Origin: Corallochytrium limacisporum
Lineage: Eukaryota; Opisthokonta
DNA length: 64,000 bases
Assembly: GCA_002811645.1 (NCBI GenBank)
Contig: PDIP01000004.1
Coordinates: forward strand, 1-64,000
Direction: 5' to 3'
The notes below the pieces were generated by a model. It did not search any database, had not been told where the DNA came from, and saw only the letters and a program-made list of their open reading frames with translations. Numbering within the stretch: the first letter of the stretch is position 1; every line of letters begins with the position of its first letter. The translations under genes were made by a program, and so were the position numbers. Shown here piece by piece: positions 19,099-28,335 of this stretch.

Positions 19099-20106
19099 TC
19101 ACTTCCTTACAATCACACACCATTGGCCCGCCAATGTGCTGCTGAGATCTGTTGTCTGATATGTTTCGGGATCATCGTCTGGATTTGGCTGCCAGGTGCA
19201 CGATGTCAACTGTCTTGAGCTCGCAACAAGGCTCTCTACCGACCATGCACTGGGATGTCGGGACTTGCCTTGCAAACAAATGTACCGGCACAGGCACGAA
19301 CGAGCCTCGTCGTTGCCTGCTTCCTGAGCAAACCTGGCATGGTTCACATGTTCCTTCAAGATCCCGTCCCTAACTTTAGCACACGTCAAGTCATCATTGA
19401 CATCGGCTAGATTAAGCACATGCTGATCAGCATCACCCACAACTTCTTCCGACAGAGGTAGCGCAGCGGCAAACCCCGTAATCACTGCCCAGTGGGCACG
19501 CTTGCCTCCGTGTTGGCACGGCTCCCCGTTGGCATCTGCATCATAAGGCACTAGCACAACACCACCGACCTGCAGTGTGTCCAACACGAGCGCGATAGAT
19601 TGCTCTCCATCCGACACGTCCACAACCCCAACTTGGACGCCGGAGACGCCCTCGGACTCCTGGACTATCTGTTGGAGCACCTTACACAGATTTTCGGCAT
19701 TGAAGAACTCTCCGCGCACAGAAACCTTAGCGGATTTCGCGACTCTAAGTAATCTCTCTGATAATGCCACCAAATCTCTGGGTTGTACCTGGTCTGGAAC
19801 TGCCGAAGAGAGGCCCATAACCGCGGCCACGGGGCCACATGTGGCACCAGCCTGTCGCACGGTGTGCGAGGGATTGATGTAGTACGCACCAGTGACCTTT
19901 TCGATCTCTTCCGTCTCTGGCCAATTGTCCCGACAGTTGCGTGCCAGATTGCGAGCTGCCTCACGCTGGTGTTCCATACAGTGACAGGGCTGGTCACAGC
20001 CTTTGAACTCCGTTGCGTACTGGCCACCAAGCCGCGGTGCCTGCGCGTGCGATTTGGGCACAGGCGGTGGTGGTGCTGGTGGAGGAGGCGGTGGTGGTAC
20101 CATCAT
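19099..20106 (-). CDS. actin maturation protease (ACTMAP / C19orf54 family)
   Basis: A 335-residue cysteine protease homologue. The N-terminus is a polyproline stretch (residues 4-17), which in animal ACTMAP recruits profilin-actin. The catalytic Cys is in QAGATC90GPVAAVMG and the His in HWAVITGF (H205). The block VPYDADANGEPCQHGGKRAHW matches human LIPYDEDFNHEPCQ-GHKAHW, and GKSRHPSAWSVESLVASSRQLT matches the human GKSWHYQLWDYDQVRESNLQLT region. ACTMAP removes the acetylated N-terminal Met or Cys residue of nascent actin. The homologue implies that actin N-terminal processing operates in this organism. The gene converges on the Pil1-UHM gene, 73 nt away. The start is the first of two adjacent ATGs. 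Confidence 0.9.
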   Translation of the reverse strand: MMVPPPPPPPAPPPPVPKSHAQAPRLGGQYATEFKGCDQPCHCMEHQREAARNLARNCRDNWPETEEIEKVTGAYYINPSHTVRQAGATCGPVAAVMGLSSAVPDQVQPRDLVALSERLLRVAKSAKVSVRGEFFNAENLCKVLQQIVQESEGVSGVQVGVVDVSDGEQSIALVLDTLQVGGVVLVPYDADANGEPCQHGGKRAHWAVITGFAAALPLSEEVVGDADQHVLNLADVNDDLTCAKVRDGILKEHVNHARFAQEAGNDEARSCLCRYICLQGKSRHPSAWSVESLVASSRQLTSCTWQPNPDDDPETYQTTDLSSTLAGQWCVIVRK

Positions 20107-22669
20107 TCACCCTGCGTATTCATCGGCACCAAAAGTTCCGGACGATCCCACACACAATGCGCGACTGCACGATTATGTTCTGCGCATACCAACACCCCTT
20201 AATACCCTCGGAACTTCCCTCTAAAGCGTACAAGCCAATCAGATTGACCCCCTTACATGGAAACATAATTATATACGGAGCATTTTATTATTTTAGATAC
20301 TCACCTCCTCGACTGTGCTTGAGAAAGTGAAATATAAATTTTCCGGATGAATATATTGAGTCAATTCATTTCACAACTGTGTCCGGAACCGGTTGGCAAA
20401 AAACCCCTTGCTTGTCGCTACGTGCTCGCCTCCCTCGCGGCCCTACAGTTTTCCACCAGTTTCCCTGCAATTTCCCGGCCCACAACCTCCCCACCCCCGC
20501 ACGCGGACGACAAGCGTTGCCGAGTATTCTGCGGGCGTTGCTGCGACCGTCTTTGACACGAGGAACATACCCTGTCGTTGCTGTCTTCGGTTTTAGAGCA
20601 AATTTTTGACGGAACAAGAGTGTGTGCCAATGCGATGGAAAACATGTGCGACAGGGGGGGCGAGCTAGACGAGAATGTGTGCGAGGAGATTTTCGTTCGA
20701 CGAAGTTTTGGCTTTATTCATAAGTTTTGCACATCGCCATCTGTGATTGGGGATGGTACTGTAAGTCTGAGGATAGACGAGCAGGGGTACACACGTCTCC
20801 TTGCTTTCTATAACACCGTCTGTGTGAGTACACAATGAACTCGTACCGCTCATTTCCCTTAGTGTTGACCTCTGGTTCATTTTAAGGGATTCTCTGATCT
20901 CTTACTGCTCTGACTATGTGCATACATTTCTGGCTGCAGTCTTACAGTACCTGATCTTATTGTCTCACACTAAGCGATGTGACAAAGTTTGGAACTCTAC
21001 GTGCTCACTATTGACGCAATATTACGTCTTTTAGATCCACGCTCCGACTACAACGATATGTTCATACCACAGCGCATCGTGTACAGCACATAGCCGATCC
21101 CTCAGAGTCATGGACTGTGGGCTGTCGGCAACCACCAGAGGTATGGCCGATTGGGGCCACCGAATGCTAAAGGAATGAATTTGTTTGATAACAGTGTGAT
21201 GATGTAACCGCCTTCACCAACCTCCCCCTTTCGATTATCGACGTCTCCATCGACAACCCGTAAGGAGCCATCGAACGCAGAAAAGGGGCGGTGTACGTTG
21301 CCCGACTGTAGTGAACTTTCCGTCGATGATTACATGGAGAAAATATCTTTATGTGGCGACATAGCCACCCCAATGACAGACTGGTTGCTTGTTTGGTAAA
21401 GGCGGAAAGAATACGATGTCTTGGATTCACATCTGTTTAGCTAATGAATTATGAGCGACCACGCGACGACCTTCAAGGATGACCGGTCTGCTGAGGCTTT
21501 GGAGGGCGACTTGGGGCCTGAATAGGCACTTCTATAGTTTGCCTACTCTTCAGGTGTGTCTCCTCTCTCGACGCAGGTGGCGGTTGGTAAAACCCCCCTC
21601 CTTCACCACTGACTCCGGCTCTCGCTTGCAAAATCGCACAGGGCCAGTTGTCAAAGGCATTTCGGTATCTCTAGTAAGTCCTTCAGGGCGCTAGTTTCGT
21701 CCTGTCAAGAATTACAGAAAGGTCTATAGGTACGCAACGTGGACAGTCTGCACATCTGATTAGTAAGTGTACTAGCGGCAACAAGAATTGTCCTGGTTTC
21801 ACCATACAGCGGTCGGTACCTAGTTCATGATAAAAGCATTCATACCGAAAATGGGCCACCGCAATACCTCCCGTGAAAATTTTGCGGGGGTGTGAGCACA
21901 GAACATGTGGGGTGCCGAAACACACTTCATTGTGGTATAATACATGTATATTATTGTCCCGGAAGTGAAATATATCATTTTCATCGCCGTTTATATATGT
22001 CTGTTCTGCCGTATACTAATTGATCCCCCGCAAGAGGCTTCCCAAATAAAGATAAGTGATGCTACTGAAAGAACTTGAAACATTAAACGTGGAATAGTGA
22101 AACCAAAGGTACATCGGCGCGTAGGAAATGTACTGTTGTACCGTAGACGATTGGAGGTGCAAAACGGGTAAACTGATCTGAAAAGCAATGCTGAGTTCAT
22201 GGCGGAGACATGACCTACGCGACCGAGGCGTTCACAAAGACTCAAGAAGGTTCGCAATTTTTTTTACCTTCATTCAGTATGTGCCACACTTCTGCAAAGT
22301 GTGCAAGGGTGGACACCAGCACATCAGACCATACAGCTCCCCAGACGAGTCCGAGTATCCCGTAAGAGAGACAAGGAGGACATTTTGGGCTATGCTGCCA
22401 CACACGCATAAACAAGATATCCAAAACCGGAGTTCTTTACCGGGTGCTGTATAAAGTATTCAGTTCTGGAAAACACATCCTCACGGAAACCCCTCGGGCG
22501 GAGCAAATCTCCGGCGGTGTTTATTGATAGGAGGTCAAGGTCACTGTTGGCCGTTCTGTCTTGGTTTCAATGCTCTACTAATATGCCTGCTTATGCGTGC
22601 TGTGTGCATGCAGCATCCACTGCGCACTGTAGTATCTGTACGACAAGAAGAGCACGGCAACAAGCAGGT
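20107..22669. other. long gene-poor stretch up to the assembly gap
   Basis: About 2.6 kb without a gene I can support. The best small candidate is a 67-codon frame from ATG 20633 to 20838, beginning MENMCDRGGELDENVCEE, which has no recognisable domain. Part of this region may belong to the transposon or be decayed repeat sequence, but no repeat copies are found elsewhere in the window. Confidence 0.5.
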
Positions 22670-22920
22670 NNNNNNNNNNNNNNNNNNNNNNNNNNNNNNN
22701 NNNNNNNNNNNNNNNNNNNNNNNNNNNNNNNNNNNNNNNNNNNNNNNNNNNNNNNNNNNNNNNNNNNNNNNNNNNNNNNNNNNNNNNNNNNNNNNNNNNN
22801 NNNNNNNNNNNNNNNNNNNNNNNNNNNNNNNNNNNNNNNNNNNNNNNNNNNNNNNNNNNNNNNNNNNNNNNNNNNNNNNNNNNNNNNNNNNNNNNNNNNN
22901 NNNNNNNNNNNNNNNNNNNN
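22670..22920. other. assembly gap (251 N)
   Basis: A run of N. The 5' end of the transposase gene and the left end of its transposon probably lie in or just beyond the gap. Frames drawn across it are not meaningful. Confidence 1.
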
Positions 22921-22921
22921 A

Positions 22922-24508
22922 CGGCGATCAAGTGATGTTTCACCGGAAACTAAGGACAAGGTCATTGGCCTGCTGAAACAAGGCATATCCGCTGCACGCG
23001 ACGTGGAAAAGACCCCTGATATGTTTGCAAAGAAACTTCCAAACGGGTTGACCGACAAAGTTTGTAAGTTATCCGGCACCGAGCCTAGGACTGTGCGAAA
23101 GCTTTGGAATCAGTACGTGAAGGCGAAGAGTAAGGCACAAGCAAAGGGAGACGATGTGACGACACCAGATGTTTTCCAGCCCAAAAAGCGCACTGGCCGT
23201 CCGAGGAAACAACTGTCCTTGAGTCCGCTCCAAAATGGTGGTGTCAGATACCGGTCATACAGAGAATTGGCGGCTATCATGAGCGAGCAAAGCGGGGTAA
23301 AGGTAAGTGAATCTCTGATCAGGAGAAGGAAACAGTCAGGAGATTTGCAGGTTTGCAAAGTAAGACGCAAAATATATTTGGACAGTGATGCAATGCAGAG
23401 CAGAGTAAAATTCATTCTCGAATTGATCGCCGACGAAGGAAGGTTTCCTCCTTTCGACGACGTCATCTTCATCGACGAGAAGTGGTTCTATCCACACGTT
23501 AAGAACCTGAACATAGCATATGCAGGAAATGAAGAGAATGTGCGAAGAGTCCAACATGTCAATAGGGGCCACAGCGAGAGCATAAAGTCTATGTTTATTG
23601 CTGCTGTTGCAAAACCTAGGACATGGGTCTCGAGCTTCGGTCTTCAGGAGAACGAATTCGATGGAAAGTTGGTTTGTCATCCTTGTGTAGAAGAGACTGT
23701 AGCGAAACGAAAGAGCAAGAACCGTGATCGAGGAGACAAAGTCGTGAAACCTGTGAGTGTGACTGGCAGAACACTACTCGCTTTCTTTGATCAAGTGCTG
23801 TTCCCTTCGGTGGTGCAGAAGTGGCCGACAACGTGGCCTAAGTCGCGCCCGATTTACATCTGGCTTGATAATGCACGACCCCATTGTGCCTTGGAGAAAA
23901 GCTTGAAGACAGAATGGGAACAGGTTCATGGTCGCTGGCTTGAGAATACCTCCTATGACTTTCGGCTGCGCTTCCAGCCGAAACTGAGCCCTGACCTAAA
24001 CATTCTTGATTTGTCTTTGTTCCGCTCTCTGGACAGGGCGCGGCCAAGTCCGAGTCTAGTGAAGATGAACACTATAGAGGAAGTTATGGAGACTGTCTTA
24101 ACTGCATGGAAAGATTGGGATCCTGATTGCCTTGCCAGAGCTTTTAGAACCTTACAAGATGTCATGGTAAAGATCTTGGAGCACAAGGGTGGGAATACGT
24201 TCAAACTACCGCACTCGAGAAAGACACCGTCTGGACACTTGAACTACGGTGAGGCAATTATAGACGACGCACTCATACGTGAGGCTCTGGCATATATGAA
24301 CGGGTTTAATTGTGTGTCAAGAGCGGATCAAGATGACCGACAAGATTCTGACACTGATGAAGATGAGAACGATGACGAATCCACATCGCTTGGATGTATT
24401 CTGGGAGTCCAAGATACGTGTCTCAACTACAACTGTCGGCAAGATCCCCCGGTCTCATACCAAACAACACCAATGAGAGGGTTGCAATGGTTAAACAGAC
24501 TGCTTTAA
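22922..24508 (+). CDS. Tc1/mariner-superfamily transposase, 5' end missing in gap
   Basis: About 528 residues are readable. The N-terminal part has helix-turn-helix character (PRTVRKLWNQYVKAK; YRELAAIMSEQSGVKVSESLIRR). It is followed by the KRTGRPRK basic motif between the two HTH halves. The catalytic DDE/D triad reads FIDEKWFY, IWLDNARPH and SPDLNILDLSLFRSLD, with about 41 residues between the second and third acids. The phrase SPDLN-LDL-FFR is like the plant-type mariner elements (usually spaced 39). The C-terminal tail is very acidic (DDRQDSDTDEDENDDE). No frameshift or stop occurs after the gap. The start codon is unknown; the first visible in-frame Met is well inside the domain. Confidence 0.88.
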   Translation, partial: RRSSDVSPETKDKVIGLLKQGISAARDVEKTPDMFAKKLPNGLTDKVCKLSGTEPRTVRKLWNQYVKAKSKAQAKGDDVTTPDVFQPKKRTGRPRKQLSLSPLQNGGVRYRSYRELAAIMSEQSGVKVSESLIRRRKQSGDLQVCKVRRKIYLDSDAMQSRVKFILELIADEGRFPPFDDVIFIDEKWFYPHVKNLNIAYAGNEENVRRVQHVNRGHSESIKSMFIAAVAKPRTWVSSFGLQENEFDGKLVCHPCVEETVAKRKSKNRDRGDKVVKPVSVTGRTLLAFFDQVLFPSVVQKWPTTWPKSRPIYIWLDNARPHCALEKSLKTEWEQVHGRWLENTSYDFRLRFQPKLSPDLNILDLSLFRSLDRARPSPSLVKMNTIEEVMETVLTAWKDWDPDCLARAFRTLQDVMVKILEHKGGNTFKLPHSRKTPSGHLNYGEAIIDDALIREALAYMNGFNCVSRADQDDRQDSDTDEDENDDESTSLGCILGVQDTCLNYNCRQDPPVSYQTTPMRGLQWLNRLL

Positions 24509-24731
24509 TGATATTGGCAACGTATTTGATCCCTTGGAGAGTTGTTATGACCGTGGTCAAGCACAGGTCTGACAACATCACCCCGCAAACAAGCGGAACA
24601 TCCAGAAACACAGAAACGAAGTGCTCAGTGATTCGAATATTTTAGTTGCCTCATTGATTTCATTATATAGTTAACATTTACATTTGTCTGTTGAATCGAA
24701 TAAATAATCATATAAATCACGATCCGGTATA

Positions 24732-24765
24732 TATTTTCGAACGAAAATTTTGGTTGGATACGGAG
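24732..24765. repeat. candidate right terminal inverted repeat of the transposon
   Basis: On the reverse strand this reads CTCCGTATCC followed by an A-rich stretch, similar in style to the CTCCCTCCGT-type ends of plant mariner/Stowaway elements, and it is bordered by TA. It contains the palindrome TTTTCGAACGAAAA. The partner end cannot be checked because of the gap. Confidence 0.4.
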
Positions 24766-24766
24766 T

Positions 24767-25349
24767 ATACATTCAACTCAGAGGATAGTATTTTTTCTTT
24801 TTTTTTTGCGCACTTCATTTGAGAGAGAAAATACTAATATAGGAATAAATTGAACTTCATTATGGTACAGGAAACTTGATATACTAAATTGGTACGCCTA
24901 CGGGCAAAGCTGGTCCTGTAGGAGTACTGTTCGCAAAGTATTAACTAGTTCACAAAAGCTCCCAGCTGATGCTCGAGGGCCGAAGGCATTGATAGTTCCC
25001 TGTCGCCTGCACCAAACTTGTGAGAGTAGAAACATGGCCCACTGTGATCAAGTGGATATAGTGATGCCCCTAAGAGTGGGTCTGTAACATGTCCCGTTTC
25101 ATTCCGCTCGTTCGATGGTGCACTATTGGAGCCCCTTGTATCCAACCCTCCCCATCGGTCCGTTACCTGGCCGGGGTGGGTCTGGACGCGGCCGGCGAAA
25201 AAGCCAGTGGCTGGGACGGGGGAAAGCCAACATACGAGAGCTGTCATCACATCAGCCAACAACCTCACAGGCGCCGATTGGGGTATTAAAGGACAGTGCT
25301 AAGGGATCACAAACGAAGGGGAGCTGCCTGCCTAACGCTTCTTTCAGTG
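24767..25349. other. intergenic upstream of the first Agd3-like gene
   Basis: About 580 bases. There is a T-rich hairpin-like pair (AGTATTTT / AAAATACT) near 24787-24833 and a TATTAAAGG element at about 25284. The second gene copy has GTACAAAAGG at a comparable place, so these are TATA-like candidates. No coding frame was recognised. Confidence 0.5.
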
Positions 25350-25402
25350 AGTGGAATTTGAACTAGCAGAATCTAGTGTAGAGCCACAGAAATTGCGACA
25401 CA
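25350..25402 (+). promoter_or_regulatory. conserved leader of Agd3-like copy 1
   Basis: About 50 bases immediately before the ATG are clearly similar to those before copy 2 (28282-28335), with GAGTGGAATT, CTAGCAG and ATCTAG in common. The similarity begins right after CTAAC...TTTCAG, which looks like a branch site and 3' splice acceptor, so this may be the second exon of a spliced leader region. Confidence 0.6.
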
Positions 25403-27055
25403 ATGGTTGCGAGCATGAAGGTCGCCATGGCCGTTTTGATGTCGGCAACGGTCTGCATGGGCCAATTTCCTTTCGACGAGTCCACTGGTGGATTCCAGCC
25501 CGCAGACGGAGATAATCCTGATGATACTCCTGTGTACAAAATGGATAACCGCGTTCTGATCATCAAAGGGTCAAACGCCAGCGCATCAAGGTACCTTCAT
25601 GACCCTACCAGCGAGTCGTACATGTTCCAGTTTCAGTGGTATGGTATTCCATTTGAGTCATATACAGTACCAGGATCTGGGCAAGATTATTTGCAGAATC
25701 CTGAGCCTACTAGATTCCATCATTTGACGTTTGGCAATGATGATGGAGCGGAGAACCCGATTGAAACTTGGTATAAAACCTTTGACTACAAGATTGCAAA
25801 CGGCCTTGAGAACGGAGAGAATTATGGTCGTTACAGCGGTATCTTCATCCTGCCTAATGCAGCCATTAGCCAGGATGACTTGCGTGACATCTTCGCGTAC
25901 GCCGAAAAGTATGGTGCCCGTGTCGCCGGCTGGAGCGGTCAGTTCCCGGGGTCAATCAAGGGCATAACCTCAGTGCCGCCATTGACAGCTGACGAAGCAC
26001 GAAACATGCAGTTCACCCAGAAAGGCAGAGAATTTACGGACACGATCATAGATCCAAACTACAAATTCAATCTCGCTGAGATTGAAGTCGTGTATAACGA
26101 AGTTGTTACCCTTGACGAAGACCCTGGTAAGACCGAGGCCCTTGTACAGGATCCTGAGTCTGGCAAGACCATCCTCAGCTACCATCAAGTGCGTCCCGGT
26201 GTCGAACTGATGGCAGTCTGGTACACTCTAACCTATTATCAGCAGGACGCGTGGCCCCTGTTCTTGCCTATTATTGAGTTTCTTTCTCGTCGCCATTGGA
26301 CTGGCGCCCGCCGCATTCACCTGAACAACGTCATGACCAACTGGTACATGTTCCCCGAGGTGCGCAGCCCTCTTTGTGTGAAACTAGCGAGTTTCTGCTC
26401 TAACGGGAGTGGTCGATTCGAGACTGATGTTGCAAGATTCGAAAAACTTTGGGCCTTCCCAGTCCCGAACTATGACTGTTCGCGCCCGCAGAGCTTCTGT
26501 GATTCCAGCCAAGTAGACATCACGTACGACGATACGAATGCGATGTTCGCGTGCGAGCCCGTGACCACTTACGAGTTCAACGGTTCATACGATTTGATCG
26601 GCATGCAGCTTTCTTCTACGGAGGGCTGCGAGAACTTCTTATTCACCACTACGTCCAAGGCAAACGATCTTAAGCTGACATTCGACGATGGAACGGAAGT
26701 AAGCAAATTCGCGGAGTACGGCCCGGACATCAACTACATGATCCCGATGACCGCTGGCGAGAATCACATTTCGTTTGACCAAACGCGGTACAACTACAAA
26801 CTTGACAAGGTCGTAAATGTGACAAGCCCGCCTCCAGACGGCGGAGACGACGGTGACGGAGGAGACGACGGTGACGGAGGAGATGAAGACAATGGAGGGA
26901 GCGATGGAGACAACGGCAATGAAAACGACAATGGAGGCAGTTCGAGGGACAATGGTGACTCGGGACAACTTGATGGAACATCTTCGGGCGGCGATGCTCT
27001 CAGTGTTGGTGCAATCGTAGGTATTGTTATTGCTGGCGTGGCTGTGGTTGCATAA
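25403..27055 (+). CDS. secreted/surface protein resembling Agd3 (CBM87-CE18), copy 1, truncated in its membrane helix
   Basis: A 550-residue protein with a signal peptide (about 1-20, ending VCMGQ). The N-terminal domain (about 45-270) starts NRVLIIKGSN, has YGIPFESYTVP and RYSGIFIL...LRDIFAYAEKYGARVAGW. This is the layout of the CBM87 carbohydrate-binding domain in fungal Agd3, a galactosaminogalactan deacetylase. It leads to HWTGARRIHLNNVMTNWYMF (about 306), where the Agd3 deacetylase would have its paired metal/catalytic Asp residues; here T-N stands in. Cys pairs follow. A Gly/Asp/Ser-rich stalk (about 472-528) precedes the hydrophobic GAIVGIVIAGVAVVA, which ends abruptly in TAA. Copy 2 continues at this point into a basic cytoplasmic tail. 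The product could be a truncated membrane protein or GPI-anchored. Family assignment is by pattern only. Confidence 0.8.
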   Translation: MVASMKVAMAVLMSATVCMGQFPFDESTGGFQPADGDNPDDTPVYKMDNRVLIIKGSNASASRYLHDPTSESYMFQFQWYGIPFESYTVPGSGQDYLQNPEPTRFHHLTFGNDDGAENPIETWYKTFDYKIANGLENGENYGRYSGIFILPNAAISQDDLRDIFAYAEKYGARVAGWSGQFPGSIKGITSVPPLTADEARNMQFTQKGREFTDTIIDPNYKFNLAEIEVVYNEVVTLDEDPGKTEALVQDPESGKTILSYHQVRPGVELMAVWYTLTYYQQDAWPLFLPIIEFLSRRHWTGARRIHLNNVMTNWYMFPEVRSPLCVKLASFCSNGSGRFETDVARFEKLWAFPVPNYDCSRPQSFCDSSQVDITYDDTNAMFACEPVTTYEFNGSYDLIGMQLSSTEGCENFLFTTTSKANDLKLTFDDGTEVSKFAEYGPDINYMIPMTAGENHISFDQTRYNYKLDKVVNVTSPPPDGGDDGDGGDDGDGGDEDNGGSDGDNGNENDNGGSSRDNGDSGQLDGTSSGGDALSVGAIVGIVIAGVAVVA

Positions 27056-27184
27056 GTCGTGACACTCTGCCTGTGCTGGCGCAGGCGAGGTGGCAGCGAC
27101 AAGGTCGCCAGCAACAACCGCCGCTCCAACAGTGGTGGCGCTACACCAGATGGTGACTCCTTCGGCCGCGAAAGCGCGGTGTGA
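27056..27184 (+). pseudogene. untranslated remnant of the cytoplasmic tail of copy 1
   Basis: Directly after the TAA stop the same frame stays open for 42 codons and ends in TGA. It still resembles the tail of copy 2: V-V-T-L-C-L-C-W-R-R-R against V-V-A-C-F-L-C-R-R-R-R, an Asn/Ser/Arg-rich middle, and an ending DSFGRESAV against SDYFCREVDV. The frame has therefore been preserved since the stop arose, or the stop is read through or is an error. Confidence 0.8.
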
Positions 27185-28281
27185 GTGCCACTCGAATTAT
27201 AGCCATATGTTTGTAATAGATATGACTGCTCCAGATTTGCGTACCCTGCAGCAACATCACCAGCCATTTCGGTATCCGTTGCCCCCCCCCCGCGCGGGGC
27301 CCAGCTCCCCGCCGCCCGGGCCCAGTGGTTTTTATTGCTCCGCCGATTCGCTCTCACTATCCGTATGTGTATAATGTGCTATTGTGAAATCAGCGGCCCG
27401 AATCTTTCGGTCTACACGACTCGTCCGGCGTAGGTAACCTGTCGCGATGATTTGTTCCCGCTCTCCAAGGGATAATAAGGCCCTCTGTCGTTGCGCAAAT
27501 CACCCATTGTCGGGGGATATACCATACAGTCCACTAGTGTATTGTAATCTTTAAATTGGTATACTGTGTCGCAAAGAGTCTCGCCTGCTGTACGCAACTG
27601 TTTGCTATTTTTAATCGAGTTGTGGCGGCAAGGTCCGAGAGTTTCAAGCCCTGCCACTCTATCCGGATTTGGGTAAGCGGTCGGAGTACATGGACACGGT
27701 TGGGTCTCGAATTTTGCCAGCCCCTTCACACCCTCCCCCCCCTCTTCCCCTTTTTTGCCCTTCGGTGTCTCCCCGTGTGACGGTCAAACCCCCCCCCCCC
27801 CCTCCGGCGGTTCTCCCCAGAGTGGGGGTGGGCGGTGGAACGTGGTAAATCTGGCCGAGCCGCCGGCCCGATGAAACGGGAGAAGGAGACTGGTGGGGGA
27901 AAACCTATGAGGCCTCCTCCCCACTCTTATCGGCTTTTTCTGCGAGCGCACGACTTATGGTAATGAATTAGGAATACACCCACCATACACCCAAGTATCA
28001 CAAGTAGTTTGCTGGCCTATACGAATGCGCGGGAAGGGGCCAGAGGTGTGTTCCAACCCGATGGGAAAGCCAGATTCTCTGAGAAAGGGGGGAAAGCCTA
28101 TGGATCATCACGAACACATCTGTTTGTTGTGATCCTGTGGTCCAAACCAGAGATGACGAATAGAATCCTAATGCGTTCCTCAACCAGCACGTTGCAAACT
28201 GGTGTGGATGCGAGGTACAAAAGGGACATTGCTCCGTAACACGATAGAGCAGGCGTCGTTTTCAACTAAGACTGCACACAG
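27185..28281. other. intergenic between the tandem copies
   Basis: About 1.1 kb with C-rich runs at 27283-27293 and 27788-27802 and no supportable gene. Long minus-strand frames over the stalk of copy 1 are repeat artefacts. Confidence 0.6.
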
Positions 28282-28335
28282 GAGTGGAATTCGAGCTAGC
28301 AGGATCTAGCGTAGAACCACTTAAATATTGACATA
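28282..28335 (+). promoter_or_regulatory. conserved leader of Agd3-like copy 2
   Basis: This is the counterpart of 25350-25402. The similarity begins directly after a CACACAG that could be a splice acceptor. GGTACAAAAGGGAC about 70 nt further upstream aligns with the TATTAAAGGACA of copy 1. Confidence 0.6.

Larger units (their letters stand above)
22921..24766 (+). mobile_element. mariner-like DNA transposon, right part
   Basis: The visible portion runs from the gap through the transposase gene to a candidate right terminal sequence at 24732-24765, followed by TA. The transposase frame is intact after the gap, suggesting a fairly recent insertion. The left terminal repeat was not found in the flank before the gap, so it is probably lost in the gap. 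Confidence 0.65.

Noticed and set aside
22517-22920. Extension of the transposase frame through the N gap to an upstream GTG
   Set aside because: The frame across unknown bases is arbitrary and GTG is not a normal eukaryotic start.
26639-27357. Minus-strand frames opposite the stalk of surface-protein copy 1
   Set aside because: They are antisense reading of the repetitive Gly/Asp codons; the sense frame has a clear paralogue.
27610-27665. GTGGCGGCAAGG...GCCCTGCCAC, tRNA-like at first sight
   Set aside because: Only an outer stem pairs; there is no D arm, anticodon arm or B box in proper spacing.
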